Shown: positions 17,497 to 24,942 of the stretch, piece after piece
How positions within the stretch are numbered: position 1 is the first letter of the stretch
Layout: every line of letters starts with the position of its first letter
Origin: Mucilaginibacter phenanthrenivorans
GTDB lineage: Bacteria; Bacteroidota; Bacteroidia; Sphingobacteriales; Sphingobacteriaceae
Reading direction: 5' to 3'
Length of the DNA stretch: 64,000 bases
Assembly (NCBI RefSeq): GCF_024721155.1
Contig: NZ_JAHVAP010000012.1
Coordinates: forward strand, 1 to 64,000
The notes under the pieces: generated by a model
What the model was told of the DNA's origin: nothing
The model's input: the letters and a program-made list of their open reading frames with translations, nothing else
Database searches by the model: none
Translations under genes and position numbers: made by a program

Positions 17497-18531
17497 TTAT
17501 GGTTTGGCTATTTCAAGCACCATCCTGCCACTTATATCTCCTTTTTTCATATCATCAAACACCGTATTGATGTCTTCCAGTTTAACAGGATTAACAGTGG
17601 CCTTAACTTTCCCCTCCAATGCAAAGGAAATGGCTTCTTCCATGTCCTTTCGTGTTCCGACGATGGAGCCTTTAATGGTTGTGCCGTTAATGACCGTGTT
17701 AAAAATAGAGAGATCAAAAGTTCCGGCAGGCAACCCGTTCAGCGAAAGTACCCCTTTACGCCTTAGCGCGCTTAATCCCTGGTTAAAGGCAATCGGCGAT
17801 GGCGCAGTTACCAGTACACCATGCATACCACCTGTTTCCTTTTTAAGGTACGCGCCCGGATCTTTTTCTTTGGCATTCACGGTAAGGTCTGCACCCAGAT
17901 CTTTTGCCAGCTTCAGTTTATCACCGGCAATGTCGATTGCTGCAACATGCAGCCCCATTGCCTTCGCGTACTGAACGGCCAGGTGTCCCAAACCACCAAT
18001 ACCGGAAATAGCGACCCACTCTCCGGGTCTGGCTGCAGTTTCTTTTAAGCCTTTGTAAACGGTGACGCCGGCGCAAATAATCGGCGCCATTTCCGTGAAA
18101 TTTATATTTGGAGGAAAATGTGCAACATACCTGGAGTCTGCAACCACGTATTCCGCAAAGCCGCCGTCAACACTATAGCCGCCATTCTGCTGCGCCTCGC
18201 AAAGCGTCTCCCATCCGGTATAACAGTAATCGCAACAGCCGCAAGCACTATATAGCCAGGGCACTCCTACGATATCACCTTCCTTAATTTTTTGTACGCT
18301 GCGACCCAAAGCAACAACATAACCAATGGCCTCATGTCCCGGAATTAAAGGCATTTTCGGCTTTGCAGGCCAGTCTCCCTGGCAAGCATGTAAATCGGTA
18401 TGGCAAACGCCACAGACAATTACCTTAACCAGGATCTCATTTTCACCGGGTTCCCTTACCGGCATTTCTTCAATATGCAATGGCTCTCCAAACGCGTGAA
18501 TCACTGCTGCCTTCATTTTTTTAGGTATCAT
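17497..18531 (-). CDS. adhP: Zinc-dependent alcohol dehydrogenase, AdhP type
   Basis: A 344-aa medium-chain dehydrogenase that interconverts primary alcohols and aldehydes with NAD(H). Catalytic zinc ligands are in CGVCHTDLH and GHEAIG. The structural zinc site is the four-Cys set in CGCCDYCYTGWETLC, and the Rossmann motif is GIGGLGHLAVQYAKAMG. Length is normal. Under low oxygen it would regenerate NAD by reducing acetaldehyde. Its promoter carries two TGA-N6-TCA sites, so it belongs to the island's FNR-type regulon. It is the first chromosomal gene beyond the mobile element. Confidence 0.92.
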   Translation of the reverse strand: MIPKKMKAAVIHAFGEPLHIEEMPVREPGENEILVKVIVCGVCHTDLHACQGDWPAKPKMPLIPGHEAIGYVVALGRSVQKIKEGDIVGVPWLYSACGCCDYCYTGWETLCEAQQNGGYSVDGGFAEYVVADSRYVAHFPPNINFTEMAPIICAGVTVYKGLKETAARPGEWVAISGIGGLGHLAVQYAKAMGLHVAAIDIAGDKLKLAKDLGADLTVNAKEKDPGAYLKKETGGMHGVLVTAPSPIAFNQGLSALRRKGVLSLNGLPAGTFDLSIFNTVINGTTIKGSIVGTRKDMEEAISFALEGKVKATVNPVKLEDINTVFDDMKKGDISGRMVLEIAKP

Positions 18532-18646
18532 AAGTTTTATTTAATAGTACACAGTTATTGTATTCATTATTTATCCCGGCAATAGAAAATAGCCTCATGA
18601 ATGCACAGATATAACGCTATGATCCAATCAGTTTGCCAGTACGCCG

Positions 18647-18710
18647 TAAAGGTCATCCATTAACAAATAATAGCGCTGACGTACATCATAGTATCAAATG
18701 ATTTACATCA
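18647..18710 (-). promoter_or_regulatory. Paired FNR/CRP-type sites and -7 box of adhP
   Basis: TGACGTACATCA (18677-18688) and TGATTTACATCA (18699-18710) have centres 22 bp apart. A weak -7-like box GACCTTTA (minus strand, 18647-18654) is centred 32 bp from the near site. This leaves a leader of roughly 110 bases. Confidence 0.65.
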
Positions 18711-18782
18711 TTAATTCTTTCTACCGTGGGGATTCCAGTCGCGGTTTACGCATCTGATAATTAAGCGGCCCTCTTAAAACAA

Positions 18783-18810
18783 GAAGACCCGCTGTTTGTT
18801 GCGGGTCTTC
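18783..18810 (-). terminator. Terminator of the aldehyde dehydrogenase gene
   Basis: A perfect 10-bp stem GAAGACCCGC/GCGGGTCTTC with an 8-base loop, followed on the minus strand by TTGTTTTA. It lies 26 bases past the stop. Confidence 0.85.
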
Positions 18811-18835
18811 GTATTATAAACTAACCTCAGTTTAA

Positions 18836-20239
18836 TTAATAGGCATTATCCGCCGTGGTTACACGGATCAGTTTAGCATTAACGAATTCGTATATGGCAG
18901 CAGGCGATTGCTCCCGCCCATATCCCGAATGTTTGGTGCCACCAAAGGGCAGTTCAGGCGCAATACCGGTTACATGATTGATGTATACCATGCCTGTATC
19001 AATCTGCCTGGCCACATTAATGGCCCTGTCATTATTGGAGCTGAATACGCTGCCTCCCAAACCGTAGTCTGTGGCATTTGCCAGGTCAATGGCTGCCTGC
19101 TCGTCTTTTACTCTGTAAAACATGAATACCGGGCCGAATATCTCTTCCTGGAAGGCGGCGGTTCCGGGCTGGATGTCGCAAAGAATGGTCGGCTCCATAA
19201 AGGCGCCCGGCCGATCGATACGGTGCCCGCCCGCTATCACGGTCGCACCTTGTTCAACTGCTTTTTGCACCTGTTTGATCACGTCTTCAACCGCTTTTTC
19301 ACTGCTTAAAGGCGCCAGGTCGGTTTGCTCATCCATAGGGTCGCCTACCTTTAACGAGGCGAATTTAGTCTTTACTTTTTCCAGGAATACATCAGCAATG
19401 CCCTCCTCCACAATCACTCTTTTAGGCGATACACAAACTTGCCCTGCATTCCAGATGCGGCCGCGCACGGCCGCCTCTGCTGCTTGTTCCGCGTCAGCGT
19501 CATCCAGCACTACAAAGGCGTCACTGCCGCCAAGTTCCAATGTAGATTTTTTAATGTATTTTCCGGCTGCTGCTGCAATGGAAGAACCCGCAGGCTCACT
19601 TCCGGTAAGCGTTACGGCCTTAATTCTTTTATCGGCTACCAGGGCATCTATTTTGTTGCCCGGAATAAATAAGTTCTGGTAAACACCCAGAGGGAAACCC
19701 GCTTCCAGGAAAATATCCTCCATGACCTGCGCACATTGCGGCACATTTGAGGCATGTTTCAGCAGCATGGTATTACCTGCCATCAAATGAGGCGCCGCCG
19801 AACGGGTGATCTGGTAGAACGGAAAGTTCCAGGGTTGTATGCTAAGCAAAACACCAATGGGCTCATAGCTCAGAAAGGCAGAACCCTGGGGCGTTTCCAG
19901 GGGCTGATCGGCCAAAAACTTTTCACCGTTATTTGCATAATAGTCAAAAATTGCGGCACAAAGCTCCACTTCTGCGCGACTCTCTTTTACCAGCTTTCCC
20001 ATTTCCAGCGTAGCCAGTTCTTCCAATTGGTTTATCCGGATGCGCATAAGGTGAGCCACCCGGCGCAAAAGCTGTGCGCGCCCCGCTTTAGGTGTTTTTC
20101 TCCATGTTTGAAAAGTGTCATCGGCCAGAGCGATCTTTAATTCGATCTGCTCATCACTCATTACTTCAAAAGATTTGACAAGTTCATTATTAAATGGGTT
20201 CACCGTTTTTATCGGTGATGTTTTAGTTACTGTTTCCAT
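18836..20239 (-). CDS. NAD(P)-dependent aldehyde dehydrogenase, succinate-semialdehyde dehydrogenase-like
   Basis: A 467-aa ALDH-superfamily enzyme that oxidises an aldehyde to the acid. The catalytic Glu is in LELGGSD, the nucleophilic Cys in NAGQVCVSPKR, and the cofactor-binding LTGSEPAGS and QPWNFPF motifs are intact. The EMGKLVKESRAEVE segment and overall pattern are closest to the short GabD/Sad-type succinate-semialdehyde dehydrogenases; the substrate is inferred. It is transcribed alone from an FNR-type promoter and ends at its own terminator. With adhP it forms an alcohol/aldehyde redox pair. Confidence 0.88.
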   Translation of the reverse strand: METVTKTSPIKTVNPFNNELVKSFEVMSDEQIELKIALADDTFQTWRKTPKAGRAQLLRRVAHLMRIRINQLEELATLEMGKLVKESRAEVELCAAIFDYYANNGEKFLADQPLETPQGSAFLSYEPIGVLLSIQPWNFPFYQITRSAAPHLMAGNTMLLKHASNVPQCAQVMEDIFLEAGFPLGVYQNLFIPGNKIDALVADKRIKAVTLTGSEPAGSSIAAAAGKYIKKSTLELGGSDAFVVLDDADAEQAAEAAVRGRIWNAGQVCVSPKRVIVEEGIADVFLEKVKTKFASLKVGDPMDEQTDLAPLSSEKAVEDVIKQVQKAVEQGATVIAGGHRIDRPGAFMEPTILCDIQPGTAAFQEEIFGPVFMFYRVKDEQAAIDLANATDYGLGGSVFSSNNDRAINVARQIDTGMVYINHVTGIAPELPFGGTKHSGYGREQSPAAIYEFVNAKLIRVTTADNAY

Positions 20240-20262
20240 TTTATGGCTTTTTAAAGGTTAAT

Positions 20263-20326
20263 CAAAGTTAGGAACAGCCTGTCCGGCAGAAATGACACAG
20301 AACAATTATATCAGTGAGCTTCCTCA
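20263..20326 (-). promoter_or_regulatory. FNR/CRP-type promoter of the aldehyde dehydrogenase
   Basis: A perfect -7 box TAACTTTG (minus strand, 20263-20270). The near site TGACACAGAACA (20293-20304) has one mismatch to TGA-N6-TCA and the far site TGAGCTTCCTCA (20315-20326) is exact. Centres are 32 and 54 bp from the -7 centre and 22 bp apart. Confidence 0.75.
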
Positions 20327-20381
20327 TTTGTTATTATGTTGTATCCCAATAAATTTGGTATAGATTATTAAATAAGTTACC

Positions 20382-20581
20382 ATGAGTAAAGAACTAATGG
20401 AGTTTTCGGGTCAGATAGATGAATTATTTGACCAGATTAGCGTTGAGGCGGACGATTTCTGGGAACAGTTGACACACATGTTTATCTGATTGGAAGCTCT
20501 GAGTGGGTATTGACCGACAATTCCGCGCAGCAAATTCATCAAATAGCGCAAAACAGATTACTAAACAGATACGAAAAATGA
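20382..20581 (+). pseudogene. Small ORF split by an apparent frameshift
   Basis: From ATG 20382 a 35-aa reading (MSKELMEFSGQIDELFDQIS and on) stops at 20489. A different frame, open from about 20447 to the TGA at 20579-20581, continues with plausible protein sequence (YLIGSSEWVLTDNSAQQIHQ and on). Joined, they would give about 65 aa. It could be a decayed gene, a sequencing frameshift or two unrelated small ORFs. Family unknown. Confidence 0.35.
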
Positions 20582-20602
20582 TTCAATAAGCCCGACAAGC
20601 CT

Positions 20603-21571
20603 TTATTGGATACGTTTTTTCTCCCGCATTTCATTTTCTATTTCAATAGCTTTGGGGAAGAGGATATTATTTTCCAGGTGCAAGTGCAGGTAAATGTCAT
20701 CTTCGTACTCCTGCAACATTTTATAGAGTATCCCGTAACTATGCGGAACATACGGTGGCAGCTGGTAATTTCTTGTCAGGGTACGAAGCATCCTGAAATC
20801 TTCGGTAAGGTTTTCATGCTCCGCTTCCAGGAGGTAAACCGAAAAAGAAAGAGGGCCAAATGCAGCCTCTTTAATAACACTGCCACTCTTATACGCTTCG
20901 TTTAATGTTATGATATAGGGGAAAATATTTTGCTCTTCCTTATCCATACTTCGCATCAATAGTTTACTAATCTTCTCAAAAATCGCAACTACTTCTATAA
21001 TCTCCGGGTATTTTTCACCATAGGTTTTACTTATTTTTTTTGAGAGTTCCTGAATAAACGGCGTATTGCTCTTTAAATACAAGTGGTGCAGTTTAACCAT
21101 GTATTTGCACATAAACCCAATATCCCAACTTTGAAAATCCATGTCAGGCGTCAACAAGGGCTGCGTTTCGGCGGCTAACATAAGGGACAATTCGCTTGCA
21201 GCCAATCCATGTTGTTTACATACCTCTTCGATTGTTCGTTTGCCACCGCAACTAAAATCAATCCCTAAGTTTTTAAAAATCGCTGCCTTGCCGTAATCCC
21301 GGGCGACTATCTCACCAATGGTCTCTTCATCGTGTTTTTGCAATCCTTTTACAATTTTTATCTGCCAAACCAATGGCTCCTTTTTAACTGGTTCCCATCT
21401 AAATGTTTGTCCGCACTTCGCCAATAAATACTCATATAAAGGTTTGGGATCATCATCAATGCGGATAATAATTGATGATCCTGGCCTGAGTGCGTCAAAC
21501 TTTTTAAATATTACAGAATGCTTTAAACCTCGTTCAATAAGGGCAACATCAACAATCTCCGGTACTTCCAT
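20603..21571 (-). CDS. DUF2249-RIC fusion: iron-sulfur cluster repair di-iron protein
   Basis: A 322-aa protein. Residues 1-75 are a DUF2249-like domain (FDALRPGSSIIIRIDDDPKPL). Residues 84-125 are the ScdA N-terminal domain with its Cys (DFSCGGKRTIEEVCKQHG). Residues 150-315 are a hemerythrin-like four-helix bundle with several candidate iron ligands (KLHHLYL, DKEEQNIFPYI, EAEHENL, HLHLENNILFP). RIC/YtfE/ScdA proteins repair iron-sulfur clusters damaged by nitric oxide or oxidants. It is monocistronic under an FNR-type site, the regulation usual for ytfE-type genes in other phyla. Confidence 0.88.
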   Translation of the reverse strand: MEVPEIVDVALIERGLKHSVIFKKFDALRPGSSIIIRIDDDPKPLYEYLLAKCGQTFRWEPVKKEPLVWQIKIVKGLQKHDEETIGEIVARDYGKAAIFKNLGIDFSCGGKRTIEEVCKQHGLAASELSLMLAAETQPLLTPDMDFQSWDIGFMCKYMVKLHHLYLKSNTPFIQELSKKISKTYGEKYPEIIEVVAIFEKISKLLMRSMDKEEQNIFPYIITLNEAYKSGSVIKEAAFGPLSFSVYLLEAEHENLTEDFRMLRTLTRNYQLPPYVPHSYGILYKMLQEYEDDIYLHLHLENNILFPKAIEIENEMREKKRIQ

Positions 21572-21587
21572 TTCAAGAATTTGGTCG

Positions 21588-21630
21588 CAAAGCTAAGTCT
21601 GCAAACAAGCCTGGCAAATGACGAAGGTCA
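21588..21630 (-). promoter_or_regulatory. FNR/CRP-type promoter of the RIC gene
   Basis: The TGACGAAGGTCA palindrome (21619-21630) is centred exactly 33 bp from a perfect -7 box TAGCTTTG (minus strand, 21588-21595), giving a site near -41. No second site is seen 22 bp upstream. Confidence 0.75.
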
Positions 21631-21840
21631 CTTATTGCGTCATTAGTTGATATATATTTTCTGAAACCCCACTTAAAAACACTTACCGCCGGATGATTCT
21701 TTTCCGGTTGAGCGGGCCAAATCAACAAGTATTAAAATAAAAGCGGCGGGGATATTAAATTGAATAGCGCATGGTGGAATAATTGGTGTGACTGGGGATG
21801 CCACGTAATATTTGACGCTTAAATGGTCAGGGTAGCATAA

Positions 21841-22266
21841 TTACAAGAGGCTGATTGTTCGCGGAGATGCTGGTTTTGAAGTACTCATATTTTGCTGCCA
21901 TAAGTCAAGGTTTCTGATTGTTTGATCGGCAATTTCCTGCAAAGCATGGTTGCTTTTTTCTTGTAACAGATCAGATGAAATAGTTGAGATTTTAATCCCA
22001 TCGATTACTGTTGCTTCCCGGTCAATAATGTTCTTTTCAGCGCAGCGTGTGACGATGTATTTTATACCCAGACCGGCCAGTTTTTCCATAACCGAAGCAG
22101 AAATACCATCATTAGTAAAAACAATAACGGCGTCTTTTCCCGCTGCGAAATTGATGGTAGCATCGCTTAAAGGATTCGCTATAAGCGTAATATCATGTTT
22201 TTTTTGATTGGCCCGCGCCAGGAATTCCTTTTCGAATGGTTCTATATCGTACGCTACTGCTTTCAT
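21841..22266 (-). CDS. Stand-alone D-2-hydroxyacid dehydrogenase N-terminal-like domain
   Basis: A 141-aa protein matching only the first, substrate-side half of D-lactate dehydrogenase-type enzymes: MKAVAYDIEPFEKEFL, DAVIVFTNDGISASVMEKLAGLGIKYIVTRCA. The NAD-binding Rossmann domain and catalytic Arg/Glu/His are absent, since the gene stops after about 140 residues. It has its own promoter module, whose sites overlap the stop of the regulator gene, so it looks maintained rather than decaying. A regulatory or binding role is possible. About 180 bases downstream to the RIC promoter hold no gene. Confidence 0.65.
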   Translation of the reverse strand: MKAVAYDIEPFEKEFLARANQKKHDITLIANPLSDATINFAAGKDAVIVFTNDGISASVMEKLAGLGIKYIVTRCAEKNIIDREATVIDGIKISTISSDLLQEKSNHALQEIADQTIRNLDLWQQNMSTSKPASPRTISLL

Positions 22267-22285
22267 TACCTATATATTTATCCGG

Positions 22286-22350
22286 TAAAAATACAGCTAA
22301 TAGATAATGCAGGTTATGAGCGGTATCAGTAAGAAAAATGATCTGAGTCA
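22286..22350 (-). promoter_or_regulatory. Paired FNR/CRP-type sites overlapping the regulator's stop codon
   Basis: Two exact sites, TGAGCGGTATCA (22317-22328) and TGATCTGAGTCA (22339-22350), have centres 22 bp apart. The last half-site is the TGA stop codon of the hybrid regulator gene. A -7-like TATTTTTA (22286-22293) is 33 and 55 bp away. Confidence 0.7.
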
Positions 22351-23400
22351 GTTTTTCATTTTAGACAGGCGTGCCAAATCAAGTATAGTAATGGCACTGC
22401 CTTTTTTGTCAATCAGGCCTTCGTCTCTGAAATCAGATAACGTCCGGCTAACGGTTTCGGTGGCCATGCCTGCCATAGCAGCCAGGTCTTCACGGGTTAT
22501 CTTGAAACTTTCATTTTCATTAGTTTGCTGGCGCGACAAACGCAGCATGGCCTCTGCCATTCTTTTTCTTACGGAATGGTAAGCCAGCTGCATCAACTGT
22601 TCTTCTTTTTCCCTGATATCATTTGCCAACAGTTTAATAAATTCCCTGGCAACCTCGGGATAAAGATGGAGTAGCTGTTCTAGTTGGTCCCGGGGTATAA
22701 GGCATAAGATACTATCTTCCAGCGCAGTTGCTGTGTCGGAATAGGGCTCATTAGCCAATAGGGCGTTAATACCAAGGTATTCATCATTGGCATAAATACC
22801 GGTCATCAGTTCCCGGCCGTCTTCAGCGAGCCTGATTGTTTTAACCTTCCCGCTGATAACGAGGTAAAGCCCGGTTCCCTTATCACCATCGTAATAAATA
22901 ACCTGGTTCTTTTTAAATTGGCGCGCTTTGCGTTCCTGGATGATTTTTTTTAATTCAGCAAGGCCGTCATTCTTGCCAATCAGGTTATTTAAGCGATCTA
23001 ATGACTTACTGTAGAAATTTTGCTGCAGTTCTTTTTTCTTTAGCCTGCTTTCAACGGCGTTGAGCAGCTCCATATCGTCAAAAGGTTTGGTCAGGTAATC
23101 ATCGGCCCCCATTTCCATTCCCTTTCTTAGATCTACCCGCTCGGCCTTTGCTGTTAAAAACACAAAAGGCGTGGCAGTCGTTTCCGGATTTTTATTCAGC
23201 ATATACAAAACGCCGTAACCATCAAGCTCGGGCATCATGATATCGCATAAAATAATGTCAGGCAGATTTTTTAAGGCGAGATCGACACCTGTTTTACCAT
23301 TATTGGCCCCGAACACCTGGTATCCGGCCAGTTCAAGAATTTCCACCACGTTTTCGCGGATGTCATTGTTATCTTCGATGATCAATACTTTTTTACTCAT
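22348..23400 (-). CDS. Hybrid response regulator: REC - cNMP-binding - Crp/Fnr HTH
   Basis: A 350-aa transcription factor. Residues 1-120 are a receiver domain with phospho-acceptor Asp53 (ILCDIMMPELDG), Thr83 and Lys105. Residues 150-255 are a cyclic-nucleotide-binding-like sensor barrel, and a dimer helix leads into the Crp-type winged HTH (about 275-345). The recognition helix reads ATETVSRTL: Glu315, Ser318 and Arg319 match FNR Glu209/Ser212/Arg213, which read TGA half-sites. FNR's iron-sulfur cysteines are absent, so control is probably by phosphorylation. The ATG overlaps the kinase stop (ATGA). It is the best candidate reader of the TGA-N6-TCA sites across the island. Confidence 0.9.
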   Translation of the reverse strand: MSKKVLIIEDNNDIRENVVEILELAGYQVFGANNGKTGVDLALKNLPDIILCDIMMPELDGYGVLYMLNKNPETTATPFVFLTAKAERVDLRKGMEMGADDYLTKPFDDMELLNAVESRLKKKELQQNFYSKSLDRLNNLIGKNDGLAELKKIIQERKARQFKKNQVIYYDGDKGTGLYLVISGKVKTIRLAEDGRELMTGIYANDEYLGINALLANEPYSDTATALEDSILCLIPRDQLEQLLHLYPEVAREFIKLLANDIREKEEQLMQLAYHSVRKRMAEAMLRLSRQQTNENESFKITREDLAAMAGMATETVSRTLSDFRDEGLIDKKGSAITILDLARLSKMKN

Positions 23401-24584
23401 GATATTGGAAATGTGATTGTAAAGATAGTTCCCTGGTTTATATTGCTTTCAAATTTAATCCGGCCGTTCATCAAACTGGCATAACGGGCTACGATATTTA
23501 ATCCTAAGCCAGTACCTGGAATATTGCCGGTATTATGCGCCCGGAAGAATGCTTCAAACATGTGCTTCTGATCAGCATCCGGAATGCCTATCCCATTATC
23601 CTTAACGGTAATAATACAATGCTCGCTATCTAACTCTGTTAAAAATTCAATAAAAGTGTCTTCACCGGAATATTTGATGGCATTGGTGATGAGGTTGATC
23701 ACACAGTTCTTCAGCAGGTTCTGGTCTAAGTTAACAATACTGCCGGTTCCGGTATGCTGATAAAGGATACTTTGGTTTTGTTTGGCTACCATCTGCAGCT
23801 CTTCTGTAATTTCTTCTGATAGCTTTACCAGGTCGAACGGTACGCAGGTTGGTTCTACCTTCCCGGCTTCCAGTTTTTCGAGCGAAAGAAAATCATTTAA
23901 GATCGCTGTCAGGTTGCCAACCGAGTTCTTGATCTTGGCCACATGCTTGTGAATATTGGCATTCTCATAAGGTAACGCATACTTCTCAATTAACGAGGCC
24001 GACAGCTGAATGGCGCTTAAAGGTGTACGGAATTCATGAGATGCCATCGAAACAAACCTGCTTTTTAACATCCCCAGTTCCTTTTCCTTCTCCAGGGAAA
24101 AACTAACCTCTTCTTTTGCGAGCCGTAGCGCTTGCACTGTTTCTTTAAGCGAATGGGTGCGGTTTTCAACCAGCTCTTCCAAATGAGCAGCGTACTCCTG
24201 TAGCTGTTGCTCTGCCTCTTTTTCCCTCGACAGGTCATGGATAAAACCCGCATAAACTTTCCGGCTGGCAAAAGGGACTTCGCTCACACCTAACCGGAAG
24301 GGAAATGTAGTACCATCTGTCCTCAGGCCGGTCACCTCCCGCCCTATGCCTATAATATGGGGTACTCCCGTACGCTGGTAGCGATGAATATATTCATCAT
24401 GTTGTTGCCTATCCGGTGGCGGCATTAAAGTGGATATATTTTTTCCGATGACCGCTTCAGGGGTACATAAAAAAAGTTTGCATGCCGAAGGATTGATGGA
24501 TTCAACGATGCCATGGTCATCAATCGTAATGATGCCATCTATGGCATTATCAATTATAGCTTTTAAAAGGGCCGCATTCTCCAT
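23397..24584 (-). CDS. PAS sensor histidine kinase, FixL-like heme-PAS candidate
   Basis: A 395-aa cytoplasmic kinase with no membrane helix. The PAS domain (about 1-120) closely follows the FixL heme-PAS: LMPPPDRQQHDEYI then PHIIGIGRE with His76, the position of the heme-iron ligand in FixL, and Arg97 on the next strand. A coiled coil (about 120-170), HisKA with His183 (MASHEFRTPLSAIQL) and HATPase_c with the N box NLITNAIKYS and G boxes DNGIGIPD and GTGLGLN follow. It should phosphorylate the overlapping REC-Crp regulator, so the pair would be an oxygen-sensing FixL/FixJ analogue with an FNR-like output. Heme binding is inferred from motif only. Confidence 0.88.
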   Translation of the reverse strand: MENAALLKAIIDNAIDGIITIDDHGIVESINPSACKLFLCTPEAVIGKNISTLMPPPDRQQHDEYIHRYQRTGVPHIIGIGREVTGLRTDGTTFPFRLGVSEVPFASRKVYAGFIHDLSREKEAEQQLQEYAAHLEELVENRTHSLKETVQALRLAKEEVSFSLEKEKELGMLKSRFVSMASHEFRTPLSAIQLSASLIEKYALPYENANIHKHVAKIKNSVGNLTAILNDFLSLEKLEAGKVEPTCVPFDLVKLSEEITEELQMVAKQNQSILYQHTGTGSIVNLDQNLLKNCVINLITNAIKYSGEDTFIEFLTELDSEHCIITVKDNGIGIPDADQKHMFEAFFRAHNTGNIPGTGLGLNIVARYASLMNGRIKFESNINQGTIFTITFPIS

Positions 24585-24604
24585 AAACTGGTTTTATCGT
24601 TAAT

Positions 24605-24681
24605 TGATAATCATCACAAATAACAACAATCAGTATCATATTAAAAATAATTTTTTTCACGCAAAAATGTGACCATGGTCA
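24605..24681 (-). promoter_or_regulatory. FNR/CRP-type sites upstream of the kinase-regulator operon
   Basis: A fully palindromic TGACCATGGTCA (24670-24681) and a second exact site TGATAATCATCA (24605-24616) that ends 20 bases before the kinase ATG. A weak -7-like GTTATTTG (24617-24624) is 55 bp from the first site, so the second site would overlap the transcript start. This suggests autoregulation, possibly negative. Confidence 0.55.
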
Positions 24682-24942
24682 TTTTTTTAAAGATTTTGTA
24701 GTTAAATTAGTTTCCGAAGAAGCCGCTTTCCTGATATTAGCTTTATAACGATACACCGTCGCCTACCAGATAGTGCTCTTACGTCACAAAATTCTGTAAC
24801 AGTCATCATTTTATGATCAAACCAGATTCAGGAACTTTATCTCAAAATACCCCACCGCGGAATTTAACCTGAATACAGGGATCCTGTTATTAAAAACAAG
24901 GTATCAGCCCGTAATAGAGGAAAACGTTATTGATTGTCGCCT
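24682..24942. other. Non-coding gap before the membrane protein gene
   Basis: About 260 bases with no gene and no TGA-N6-TCA site. An AT-rich stretch with several partial inverted repeats; no clear promoter for the plus-strand gene was recognised. Confidence 0.4.

Noticed and set aside
19122..19682. A 186-codon open frame antisense to the aldehyde dehydrogenase
   Set aside because: The opposite strand encodes a complete enzyme with all catalytic motifs; the antisense translation is low-complexity Ser/Ala/Pro-rich and has no start context.
24802..24818. TCATCATTTTATGATCA as an FNR-type site for the membrane protein gene
   Set aside because: The half-sites point the wrong way (TCA...TGA) and the spacing differs from all other modules.
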